From Adlercreutzia equolifaciens (lineage in GTDB: Bacteria; Actinomycetota; Coriobacteriia; Coriobacteriales; Eggerthellaceae): a stretch of DNA of 64,000 bases. The position numbers and the translations under genes are program-made. Position 1 is the first letter of the stretch. Every line of letters begins with the position of its first letter. Shown here piece after piece: positions 35,285-43,110 of the stretch. The stretch covers positions 1,426,001 to 1,490,000 of the forward strand of contig NZ_JARFIK010000001.1 of assembly GCF_029076695.1 (NCBI RefSeq), given 5' to 3'. Under the pieces are notes generated by a model. The model worked only from the letters and a program-made list of their open reading frames with translations. It was not told the DNA's origin and did not search any database.

Positions 35285-37129
35285 ATGGAAACCAACATGA
35301 ATCGCCGAAGCTTTCTGAAGGGCGCTGCTGCTATGACAGGTGCGGCGGCTTTCGCCGCGGGTCTCGCAGGCTGCGCCCCGAAAACGCAAAGTGAGGCGCT
35401 CGCCGAGTCGGGCGGAAGCCAGTGGGGAAGCTTCGACGCCGACGGCGTTTATACGCCGTCATTTCTTGTGGCGCCCGAACCTGTGGACGAGTCTTCGCTC
35501 GTAGAAAATGTTGAAGCTGATGTCGTTGTGGTCGGCATGGGGCTAGCTGGTATCTGTGCCGCCCGTGCTGCCCTGGAGGAGGGCGCGAGCGTTATCTGTC
35601 TTGAGAAGGGCAGCGAGTTCCATCTTCACTCGCATCAAATCACGGCAATCAACTCCGAGATTGCGAAGGCTCAAGGTGTAGAATTCTCCGATGAGGATCT
35701 CGATCGGATCCTTCGCCAGATGGTTGCCGATGGGCGAGGACGAGGTAATTACAACCTGATCAAGCACATGGTGTACCACTGCGGCGAGGATTTCGACTGG
35801 TACCTGGAGAAGTGCCCCAACTACACGGTTATCGACGCTGCGCAAACGGCGGGAGAGACGGATTTGGACTACGAGGCCATTCTCAATATTTGCACAGATG
35901 GTCTCGCGGCGAAGGCCGGTCGACATTTTGACGAGGTGACGGAGGAACGCGAAGAGGCGGCTAAGCAGGGGGCTCCTTACATCAACCTCTTCAACCATCC
36001 GGTGAATCCCGAGTGGGATCCCACCGACGAGCTGTATCCGATGTTCGCTTCCGTGATCGCTGTTGAGCCGAGTCATTCCTATGTGGGCAAGTATTCCGCG
36101 GCGTTCGTGGAAGAGGGCGCTGATGTTCGCTATGCCGTGTGGGCGCGACAGTTGGCCACGGATGATTCGGGCCGCGTTACGGGTGTGTACTTCGAGGACG
36201 CGGATGGCGCCATGCACAAAGCTGTGGCGAAAAACGGTGTCATCCTGGCCACGGGAAACTTCTCAAGCAATCCAGCGATGATCGACTACTACGTGCGTTC
36301 GGCGGCGGAATTGGAGCCTACTGGTTGGCCGGAGAACGACGCGAAGGGCAATGTTACCAACGTGGGCGACGGCATCAGCTTGGCTGCCTGGGCCGGTGCA
36401 GCCATCGATCGCTCAGAGACGATGACTTATGTGTGCGACTCTTACGGCGGAGCCATGGGATGCAACCCGTTCCTGCTGGTCGATGGATTGGGTCATCGCT
36501 TCATGAACGAGGATGCCGTCGGCGAGGTCTTCGGGGCCAAGTCGATGCGCGTGGCCGGAAAGGTTATGTGGCAGATCTTCGATGACGATTTCCCCGAGCA
36601 GGTATCCCATATGCCGGTGGGTCATCGTTGCTATTGGCGTATCACCGAGGGTTATGAAGATATTCCCCTGGGCCACCTGTTTGACCCCATCGGCACCATG
36701 ACGCGCTCCGAGGTAGAGAAGATGAGCCAGTTCAAGGCGGACTCCCTGGAAGATCTGGCCTCTCAGATGGACGTGCCGGTAGATGCGTTGACGGCTACGA
36801 TCGAGCGCTACAACGAATTGTACGACAAGGGCGTCGACGAGGACTTTGGCAAGCGTGCCGATCGTATGGCGCCGGTGCGCAAGGCGCCCTTCTACGCCAC
36901 GGCCATCACGCCCCCGAAGTTCCGCAATACGGTGGGCGGCGTCATGAGTGACGAGCATGTCCATGCGCTTGACGGGGACAACTATCCCATTCCCGGGTTG
37001 TATCTTGCCGGATCGATGGTAGGAAACCGCTTCCACAGCTGCTACCCGAACACCAATATGGGCCAGAACCATGCTGGTTGCATTGTGTTCGGCCGCTTGG
37101 CGGGTCAGAACGCCGCCAAGGGTCTCTAA
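35285..37129 (+). CDS. Tat-exported FAD-dependent oxidoreductase (FAD-binding subfamily near fumarate/urocanate reductases)
   Basis: 614 residues. ATG 35285 follows GAGGAGGGAACC. Tat motif NRRSFLKG and lipobox LAGC suggest export and lipid anchoring. FAD Rossmann motif VVVGMGLAGICAARAA is near residues 80-95; the C-terminal FAD segment is YPIPGLYLAGSMVGNRF. The fumarate-site HHTMGG reads FRNTVGG and the arginine block reads YPNTNMGQNHAG, so it is not a canonical fumarate reductase. No haem or FMN domain. Only ~15% of the protein resembles the flavoprotein at 914 by motif. Probably induced by the adjacent membrane LuxR protein. Confidence 0.86.
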   Translation: METNMNRRSFLKGAAAMTGAAAFAAGLAGCAPKTQSEALAESGGSQWGSFDADGVYTPSFLVAPEPVDESSLVENVEADVVVVGMGLAGICAARAALEEGASVICLEKGSEFHLHSHQITAINSEIAKAQGVEFSDEDLDRILRQMVADGRGRGNYNLIKHMVYHCGEDFDWYLEKCPNYTVIDAAQTAGETDLDYEAILNICTDGLAAKAGRHFDEVTEEREEAAKQGAPYINLFNHPVNPEWDPTDELYPMFASVIAVEPSHSYVGKYSAAFVEEGADVRYAVWARQLATDDSGRVTGVYFEDADGAMHKAVAKNGVILATGNFSSNPAMIDYYVRSAAELEPTGWPENDAKGNVTNVGDGISLAAWAGAAIDRSETMTYVCDSYGGAMGCNPFLLVDGLGHRFMNEDAVGEVFGAKSMRVAGKVMWQIFDDDFPEQVSHMPVGHRCYWRITEGYEDIPLGHLFDPIGTMTRSEVEKMSQFKADSLEDLASQMDVPVDALTATIERYNELYDKGVDEDFGKRADRMAPVRKAPFYATAITPPKFRNTVGGVMSDEHVHALDGDNYPIPGLYLAGSMVGNRFHSCYPNTNMGQNHAGCIVFGRLAGQNAAKGL

Positions 37130-37370
37130 ATCTCTCTTTCCCTCCCGAGGCACCGCGCCCCGTCTTCCTCCCCGACGGCGCGCGGTGCCGTCGCGTTTCG
37201 AGGGAGGGATCCAAGAGACAACACCGCTTCAACGCGTTTGTCCGCATTTCTTGTCCAGGGGAAAGCGGTGGGCTCGCCTTGGCTGCTTCTCGGCTATAAT
37301 TTGGGAGTTTGAAGGCGTTGCCGGCCCCGGCCGGCGGCAAGCGTTTGCGAGCACTGCGGAAAGGACTGCC

Positions 37371-38852
37371 ATGCGCGAGGGATTTGACAACGACAAGTAC
37401 ATCGAGCTGCAGGCGGAGCGCATTCGCGAGCGCATCGACCAGTTCGGCGGCAAGCTGTACTTGGAGTTCGGCGGCAAGTTGTTCGACGACTACCATGCCT
37501 CCCGCGTGCTGCCCGGCTTCAAGCCCGACACGAAGATCTCCATGCTCCAGTCCATGAAGGACGAGGTGGAAATTGTCATTGCCATCAACGCCAACGACAT
37601 CGAGCGCTCGAAGGTGCGCGGCGATTTGGGCATTACCTACGATGAGGACGTGCTGCGCCTCATGGACATCTTCCGCTCCATGGGGTTCAAGGTGGGCTCG
37701 GTGGTTATCACGCGCTACGCCAACCAGCCGAACGCCGATCTGTTCCGCAAGCGCCTGACGGCCATGGGCATTACCAGCTATCTGCATTACCCCATTGCCG
37801 GCTATCCCAACGACATCGATCACATCGTTTCCGACGAGGGTTTCGGCAAAAACGAATACATCGAGACCACCAAGCCCCTCGTGGTGGTGACGGCTCCGGG
37901 CCCCGGCTCGGGCAAGATGGCCACCTGCCTCTCGCAGCTCTATCACGAGCACAAGCGCGGGGTGACCGCCGGCTACGCCAAGTACGAGACGTTCCCCATC
38001 TGGAATTTGCCGCTGTCCCATCCGGTAAACATTGCCTATGAGGCCGCCACGGCCGATCTGGACGACGACAACATCATCGATCCGTTCCACCTGGAGGCCT
38101 ACGGCGAGACCACGGTGAACTACAACCGCGACGTGGAGATCTTCCCGGTGTTGCGCGCCACCATGGAGCGCATCTCGGGGGAGTGCCCCTACCAGTCGCC
38201 CACGGACATGGGCGTGAACATGGCCGGGCTGGCCATCTCGGACGACGAGGTGTGCCGCGAGGCCGGCAACAACGAGATCGTGCGCCGCTACTTCCAAACA
38301 GCCGAGGAGATCAAGCGCACGGGCACCGGTGAGGAAGCGCTCAAGAAGATCGAGCTTCTGATGAACCAGGCGAACATCACGCAGAACCTGTCACCGGCGC
38401 GCTCGGCGGCCCTGTTGAAGGAGGAGACCACCGGCGGCCCCGCCGGCGCCATGGTGCTCCCCGACGGTCGTGTGGTAACGGGCAAGACCGGCAATCTTCT
38501 GGGTGCCGCATCGGCGCTGCTCATGAATGCGCTCAAGGGCGTTTCGGGGGTTGATGACGAGCTCTACGTCATTTCCGATGAAGTGCTCGAGCCTATTTGC
38601 CACCTGAAGACCGAGCACCTGAAGAGCCACAACCCGCGCCTGCACTCCGACGAGACGCTGTTGGCCCTGTCCATCAGCTCGGTGTCCAATCCGCTGGCGG
38701 CCGAGCTCATCGACAATGCCGACAAGCTGCGCGGCTGCGATGCCTACTTCTCGGTCATCATCTCGGCGGCCGATGAGAAGCTGTACCGCACGCTGGGCAT
38801 TAATGTGTGCTGCGAGCCCAAGTACGAGCAGCATCGCTACTACCACAAGTAA
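37371..38852 (+). CDS. DUF1846 family protein
   Basis: 493 residues, the family's normal length. Recognised from MREGFDNDKYIELQAERIRE at the start, TAPGPGSGKMATCLSQLYHE (P-loop-like) around residue 180, and YQSPTDMGVNM. The family is conserved in anaerobes and lactic acid bacteria but has no settled biochemical role. GAAAGGACTGCC precedes ATG 37371; the frame is open ~100 codons upstream without a start site. The stop overlaps the next gene's start as TAATG, so both are translationally coupled. Confidence 0.9.
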   Translation: MREGFDNDKYIELQAERIRERIDQFGGKLYLEFGGKLFDDYHASRVLPGFKPDTKISMLQSMKDEVEIVIAINANDIERSKVRGDLGITYDEDVLRLMDIFRSMGFKVGSVVITRYANQPNADLFRKRLTAMGITSYLHYPIAGYPNDIDHIVSDEGFGKNEYIETTKPLVVVTAPGPGSGKMATCLSQLYHEHKRGVTAGYAKYETFPIWNLPLSHPVNIAYEAATADLDDDNIIDPFHLEAYGETTVNYNRDVEIFPVLRATMERISGECPYQSPTDMGVNMAGLAISDDEVCREAGNNEIVRRYFQTAEEIKRTGTGEEALKKIELLMNQANITQNLSPARSAALLKEETTGGPAGAMVLPDGRVVTGKTGNLLGAASALLMNALKGVSGVDDELYVISDEVLEPICHLKTEHLKSHNPRLHSDETLLALSISSVSNPLAAELIDNADKLRGCDAYFSVIISAADEKLYRTLGINVCCEPKYEQHRYYHK

Positions 38853-39616
38853 TGGAGCAGTTCTTCGCAGACGGGGCCACCTTGCAAGTGCCCTTTGGCG
38901 CCGACTTCTTCTCGGTGGCCGTCGGCGTCATTACCGGCGCCATCTTCGCCTGCGATCGCAAGCTCGATATTGTGGGCACGGTGGTGCTGGGGTTGCTTAC
39001 GGCCTATGGCGGCGGTATCATCCGTGACCTTCTCTTGCAGGATCACGGCGTGTACTTCATGCAATACCCCGAGGTTATCCTTATTTGCATGGGACTCGCG
39101 GTGTTCGTGTTCTATTTCCGGGGACTGTTCAAGCACGAGGGGCAGCTGCTCTTCTTTGCCGATGCGCTGTCGGTAGCCTTGTTTGCCCTGGCTGGCGCCA
39201 ACAAGGCCTTCCAGTGCGGTGAGGGGTTCATCATGGTGGTCATCCTAGGCGCACTCACCTCGGTAGGTGGGGGTGCCTTGCGCGATATCGCCGTGGGGGA
39301 GACCCCGGGAATTTTCCAGCGCTCGAATTTCTATGCCGTAGCCGGCTTGGCCGGCGCCCTGGTGTTCGCCACCATGGCGTTTCTGGGATCGAACTTGGTG
39401 CTCACGGCCATCGCCTGCGTGTTCTCCGTGGTGTTCCTGCGCTACTTCAGCGTGTACTTCGACTGGAAAACCTCCGATGAGGCCAATCTAGTGCCCACGG
39501 TCAGTCGTGGTGCCCATAAGGCGAAGGACTTCTGTGCGGAGATGTTCCGCCGAGCCACGCTTCATCGCAAAAAGGAGCCGACGGCTCGCGCTTTGCGGTT
39601 TCGCAAGCGGAAGTAG
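38852..39616 (+). CDS. TRIC/UPF0126 family membrane protein
   Basis: 254 residues. Two tandem three-helix repeats with the glycine-rich signatures LLTAYGGGIIRDLLL and LTSVGGGALRDIAVGETPGIF, as in bacterial trimeric intracellular cation channel homologues. A ~50-residue basic cytoplasmic tail follows. ATG 38852 shares its A with the preceding TAA. Likely a K+ or other cation channel; coupling with the DUF1846 gene suggests a joint role, not established. Confidence 0.88.
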   Translation: MEQFFADGATLQVPFGADFFSVAVGVITGAIFACDRKLDIVGTVVLGLLTAYGGGIIRDLLLQDHGVYFMQYPEVILICMGLAVFVFYFRGLFKHEGQLLFFADALSVALFALAGANKAFQCGEGFIMVVILGALTSVGGGALRDIAVGETPGIFQRSNFYAVAGLAGALVFATMAFLGSNLVLTAIACVFSVVFLRYFSVYFDWKTSDEANLVPTVSRGAHKAKDFCAEMFRRATLHRKKEPTARALRFRKRK

Positions 39617-39621
39617 GGACG

Positions 39622-40548
39622 CTAGGCCAAGTCCATCTTATCGCGGGGGTGCGCGCTGATGTACTCCTCGTGCAAGTGCGTGCGATCAAGGTGCGTGTAC
39701 ACCTGCAAGGTGGACATGTCGGCGTGCCCCAGAATTTCCTGCAGCACGCGCAAATCGGCACCGCCCTTCAGCATATGGGTGGCGAAGGAGTGCCGCAGCG
39801 TGTGAGGGTGCAAATCATAGCGGTTGATGGCAGCTCCCGCCTTGCGCACTAAGTTGAAGATGCTTTGGCGCCCCAGGCGGCCGCCGCGCTGGTTGAGAAA
39901 CACCGCCGCCTGATTGTCGGCGCTGGGCGCAGAGGCCTTGCGGGCCAGCGCCGGCCGTCCCTCGGCCAGATAGCGGCGCAACGCCCGATCGGCAGCGCCG
40001 GCAATGGGCACCAGGCGCTCCTTAGACCCCTTGCCGAACACGCGCAAAAAGCCCTCGTCCAAAAAGAGCCCGTCCATATTAAGGTCGCAGATCTCGCTGG
40101 CCCGCAGGCCGCATCCGTAGAGCACCTCGAGGAGCGCTCGGTCGCGCAGGCCCGGGGGCCGTTCGTCCACGTAGACGTCGATCATGCGCCCCACTTCCTC
40201 AATGCTCAGCACATCGGGCAGCCTATCGGGAGCCTTGGGGATCTTCACCGCTTCGGCGGGGTTGGCCTGGGTGAGCCCCTCGCGCACCAGAAAGCGATGG
40301 TAGCCGCGCACGGCCGAAATGCGCCGGCGCACGGTGGTGGCGGCCAGGCCTTCGTCTTGCAGAGACTTTTCGTAGCCAACGATGATCGCTCGCGTGACAT
40401 CGTCGATGCCCTCGACGCCTTCGCCGTCCAGAAAAGCCAGGTATCCCTCGAGATCGCGTCGGTACGCCTCGGCGGTGCGCGGGGAAGAGCCGCGCTCGAT
40501 GCGCAGGTAGGACAAATACTCGTCCAGGGCATTTTCCAGTTCGAACAT
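39622..40548 (-). CDS. xerD: Tyrosine recombinase XerD/XerC family
   Basis: 308 residues. N-terminal SAM-like DNA-binding domain (LSYLRIERGSSPRTAEAYRR) and C-terminal catalytic domain with Arg in LYGCGLRASEICDL, HxxR in HPHTLRHSFATH, histidine in ILGHADMSTL and nucleophilic tyrosine in QVYTHL. Length and single-gene chromosomal context fit a chromosome-dimer-resolving Xer recombinase rather than a phage integrase. Convergent with the TRIC gene. XerC versus XerD cannot be settled here. Confidence 0.9.
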   Translation of the reverse strand: MFELENALDEYLSYLRIERGSSPRTAEAYRRDLEGYLAFLDGEGVEGIDDVTRAIIVGYEKSLQDEGLAATTVRRRISAVRGYHRFLVREGLTQANPAEAVKIPKAPDRLPDVLSIEEVGRMIDVYVDERPPGLRDRALLEVLYGCGLRASEICDLNMDGLFLDEGFLRVFGKGSKERLVPIAGAADRALRRYLAEGRPALARKASAPSADNQAAVFLNQRGGRLGRQSIFNLVRKAGAAINRYDLHPHTLRHSFATHMLKGGADLRVLQEILGHADMSTLQVYTHLDRTHLHEEYISAHPRDKMDLA

Positions 40549-40790
40549 AAGGGCTTCCTGTCGAAGGGGACCACGGGAATCTCATTGTACCGCCGTTGGT
40601 GGGGCGAAATGTCACGGTCTTCAAAAGTCACCCACAGCCCGTTCGATGCCTTGTTCGTTATACAGGGTGTCAACGGTATTTTGCCGCGCTTTGCATATCT
40701 AGTGGTTTAAGCCCCTTATCCTAAAAGAGACATACAAGATATTGATTTCCCTCATGTTTCCTATGCGGGCTCTGCCAGATATTGCGGGTG
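40549..40790. other. Intergenic region between xerD and the mraZ control region
   Basis: About 240 bases upstream of the minus-strand xerD gene and the plus-strand dcw cluster. No gene, repeat or recognisable RNA is seen. It should include the xerD promoter, which is not obvious by eye. Confidence 0.4.
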
Positions 40791-40858
40791 CGAAGTGGGT
40801 CAAAATGGGGGCAAAAGTGGCGGAAAATGTTGCGAAGTGGGGCAAAGTGGGGTAGTAT
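40791..40858 (+). promoter_or_regulatory. dcw promoter with MraZ-box direct repeats
   Basis: TTGCGA (40830-40835) and TAGTAT (40853-40858) are spaced by 17 bases. Overlapping and preceding them, GTGGG-type repeats recur every 10-11 bases: AAGTGGGTCA, AATGGGGGCA, AAGTGGCGGA, (AATGTTGCG), AAGTGGGGCA, AAGTGGGGTA. MraZ is known to bind direct repeats of this kind upstream of its own gene, so this is probably an autorepression site. Confidence 0.8.
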
Positions 40859-40947
40859 GCAGAACGTGGAAAAAGACCGAGCGGGATTTCGAAACGCACT
40901 ACACACGAAATCAAATCCCACTCAAAACGCAGCAGGGGAAGGAAGCC

Positions 40948-41424
40948 GTGCCGCACGCCGACGACAATGAAACCGCCGCAGGTGCACCTCGCCATGAGGT
41001 GGATCTGAACGGTGAGTTTCATTTCAAGGTTGACGGCAAGGGGCGCGTGGCCCTTCCTGCGAAGTTCCGCAAGGTTCTTTCCAAAGATCTCGTGGTAACC
41101 CCCGAGCTCACCAATGAGTGCGTGTACGTGTTCGAGACGCCGGACTTCAACGAATGGATCGAGAAGCTGTTCATCGATCGCTTCGGGGAGTACAAGGAAA
41201 CCGATCGCGAGCATGTGCGCCTGCGCCGTGAACTGAAGAAGCGCTCCTACGACGTAGAGGTCGATTCCTCTGGTCGTATCATGCTCTCTCCTCAGGTGCG
41301 CGAGGCCTGCGGCATCGACAAGGATGTCGCCATTGTGGGCAACACGGGCCGCTTCGAGATTTGGGACGCCGATCGTCTTGCCGCTGAGAGCGAGCAAGTG
41401 GATCTCAGCCTGTTCTACAGCTAG
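40948..41424 (+). CDS. mraZ: Transcriptional regulator MraZ
   Basis: 158 residues from GTG 40948, which follows GGGGAAGGAAG; the open frame upstream contains the promoter and so cannot be translated. Two SpoVT/AbrB-like repeats: GEFHFKVDGKGRVALPAKFR and EVDSSGRIMLSPQVREACG. An N-terminal ~20-residue extension precedes the first. Binds the repeat array in its own promoter. First gene of the division and cell-wall cluster. Confidence 0.93.
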   Translation: MPHADDNETAAGAPRHEVDLNGEFHFKVDGKGRVALPAKFRKVLSKDLVVTPELTNECVYVFETPDFNEWIEKLFIDRFGEYKETDREHVRLRRELKKRSYDVEVDSSGRIMLSPQVREACGIDKDVAIVGNTGRFEIWDADRLAAESEQVDLSLFYS

Positions 41425-41447
41425 GGCGGACGTAAGGCGAGCGAACC

Positions 41448-42404
41448 GTGACAAGCGAATATCGGCACATACCTGTTCTTCTCACCGAGTGCATCGACGC
41501 CCTCGATCTGCCGGATCATCCGGTGTACGTGGACGCAACACTCGGCTTTGCGGGGCACTCCTTCGAGGCGGCCAAGCATCTGGGGAAAGACGGACTGCTT
41601 ATTGGCGTGGATCAAGACGAGGTGGCCCTGGCTGCCGCTTCCGAGAAACTGGAAGCCATCCCCGCCGACGAGCGACCCGAGCTGGCCCTTTTGCGCGGCA
41701 ATTTCGGAAACCTCGACGAGCTGCTCTTGTCCTGCGAGATCCCCGGCATCGACGCCATCTTGTTCGATCTGGGCGTCTCGTCAGTGCAAATCGATACGCA
41801 ATCACGTGGCTTCTCCTTCAAGGAGAATGGCCCACTTGACATGCGGATGGATCCGGGTAATCAAACCCTAACCGCACAAGAGATCGTCAACACCTACAAC
41901 GCAGCAGATCTCACTCGGATCATTCGCAACAATTCAGACGAGAAATGGGCCAGCCGTATCGCGGACTTCATCGTGAAGGCGCGGGCGGAGGCTCCTTTCA
42001 CGGAGAGCGGCCAACTGGTCGAAGTGATCAAAGCGGCGATTCCCGCCTCGGCCCGCCGAGCGGGCGGGCATCCCGCCAAGCGCACGTTCCAGGCCCTTCG
42101 GATTGAAGTCAACTCGGAGCTCACTGTTCTGCGACGCGGGCTGGACGCAGCAGTGCGCTGGCTTAACCCGAATGGTCTGATCGCGGTGATCAGCTACCAC
42201 TCTTTGGAAGACCGCATTGTGAAGGACTTGTTCGCCAATTATGCGAACCGCTGCACGTGCCCGCCGGACTTGCCGGTGTGCACCTGCGGCAAAAAGCCGA
42301 TACTCGAGGTGCTCACGCGCAAGCCGATTGTGCCCACGAAAGAAGAGATAGACCGCAACCCCCGTGCGCGCAGCGCCAAACTGCGCATCGCGAAAAAGCT
42401 TTGA
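41448..42404 (+). CDS. rsmH: 16S rRNA (cytosine(1402)-N4)-methyltransferase
   Basis: 318 residues. HIPVLLTECIDAL at the N-terminus, SAM-binding YVDATLGFAGHSFEA (where GxGGHS is usual), and RGFSFKENGPLDMRMD, all conserved in RsmH/MraW. Ends with the typical NPRARSAKLRIAKKL. Methylates 16S rRNA C1402. Starts 23 bases after mraZ. Confidence 0.97.
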   Translation: MTSEYRHIPVLLTECIDALDLPDHPVYVDATLGFAGHSFEAAKHLGKDGLLIGVDQDEVALAAASEKLEAIPADERPELALLRGNFGNLDELLLSCEIPGIDAILFDLGVSSVQIDTQSRGFSFKENGPLDMRMDPGNQTLTAQEIVNTYNAADLTRIIRNNSDEKWASRIADFIVKARAEAPFTESGQLVEVIKAAIPASARRAGGHPAKRTFQALRIEVNSELTVLRRGLDAAVRWLNPNGLIAVISYHSLEDRIVKDLFANYANRCTCPPDLPVCTCGKKPILEVLTRKPIVPTKEEIDRNPRARSAKLRIAKKL

Positions 42405-42516
42405 GAAGCCTGGCTTCCCAAAGGAAACGCTCCATGAACCATGCAAGCCCGACGACGCGAGTCTCGGGCTTGTGTAGCCTAAAACGCAGACTGAAACGTA
42501 CCCGAAGGAGGAGACC

Positions 42517-43110
42517 GTGAGCGCATCGTCGTACTACCGCGCATCGTCCTACGGCCGCTCCTCCGCGGCCCGTTCGACGCGCTCAAGCTTCACGGCTGCT
42601 TCTTCGCGCTCGTCGCGGGGCGCCGCCGGCTATCGCGGCGCGCGCTATGTGCCCACGGCCACGGCCGAGGTGCTTCCCGACTACGATACCGAGCCGCGCA
42701 TTGCCGTGGTGCCCGGCCAAGGGCGTCGCCCTCAGTCGAACGGTCTTTCCGACGGTGTGCTTATGGCGGCCAAGGTGCTGGCGGCCGTGGCCGTGGCCGT
42801 GGCTCTCATTGCCATCGTTCGCGTGACCATTGCCTCGGCCTCGGCGGCCTGCGCTCTGGAGACGCGCGAGATTACCCAGAATATCGAGTCGGCGCGCTCC
42901 GAGGGCAACGATCTGGAAGTAGCCCAAAGCGTGCTTTCCAATCCTGCCCGCATTCGGGCCCAAGCGGAATCCATGAACATGGCGGCTCCTACCGCGGAAT
43001 ACACCGATCAGATTGTCCTGGGCGATGACGTGGTGGCCACCGATGGGGCCGGCAATTTGTCGCTGTCCGAGAGCGCCGCCGTGGTGGCGCAGCAAGGAGC
43101 TGGCGCATGA
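42517..43110 (+). CDS. ftsL: FtsL-like division protein
   Basis: 197 residues from GTG 42517 after CGAAGGAGGAGA. The first ~80 residues are Ser/Arg-rich and disordered; one membrane helix (about 88-113: VLMAAKVLAAVAVAVALIAI) is followed by a short coiled coil (ETREITQNIESARSEGNDLE) and then SNPARIRAQAESMNMAAP, a segment typical of FtsL and DivIC. Sequence identity is low in this family, so the name rests on topology and the position between rsmH and ftsI. It overlaps ftsI by four bases (ATGA). Confidence 0.8.
   Translation: MSASSYYRASSYGRSSAARSTRSSFTAASSRSSRGAAGYRGARYVPTATAEVLPDYDTEPRIAVVPGQGRRPQSNGLSDGVLMAAKVLAAVAVAVALIAIVRVTIASASAACALETREITQNIESARSEGNDLEVAQSVLSNPARIRAQAESMNMAAPTAEYTDQIVLGDDVVATDGAGNLSLSESAAVVAQQGAGA

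Noticed and set aside
39622-40548. XerD as an integrase of a genomic island
   Set aside because: No attachment-site repeats or mobile genes nearby, and the protein has standard Xer length and motifs.
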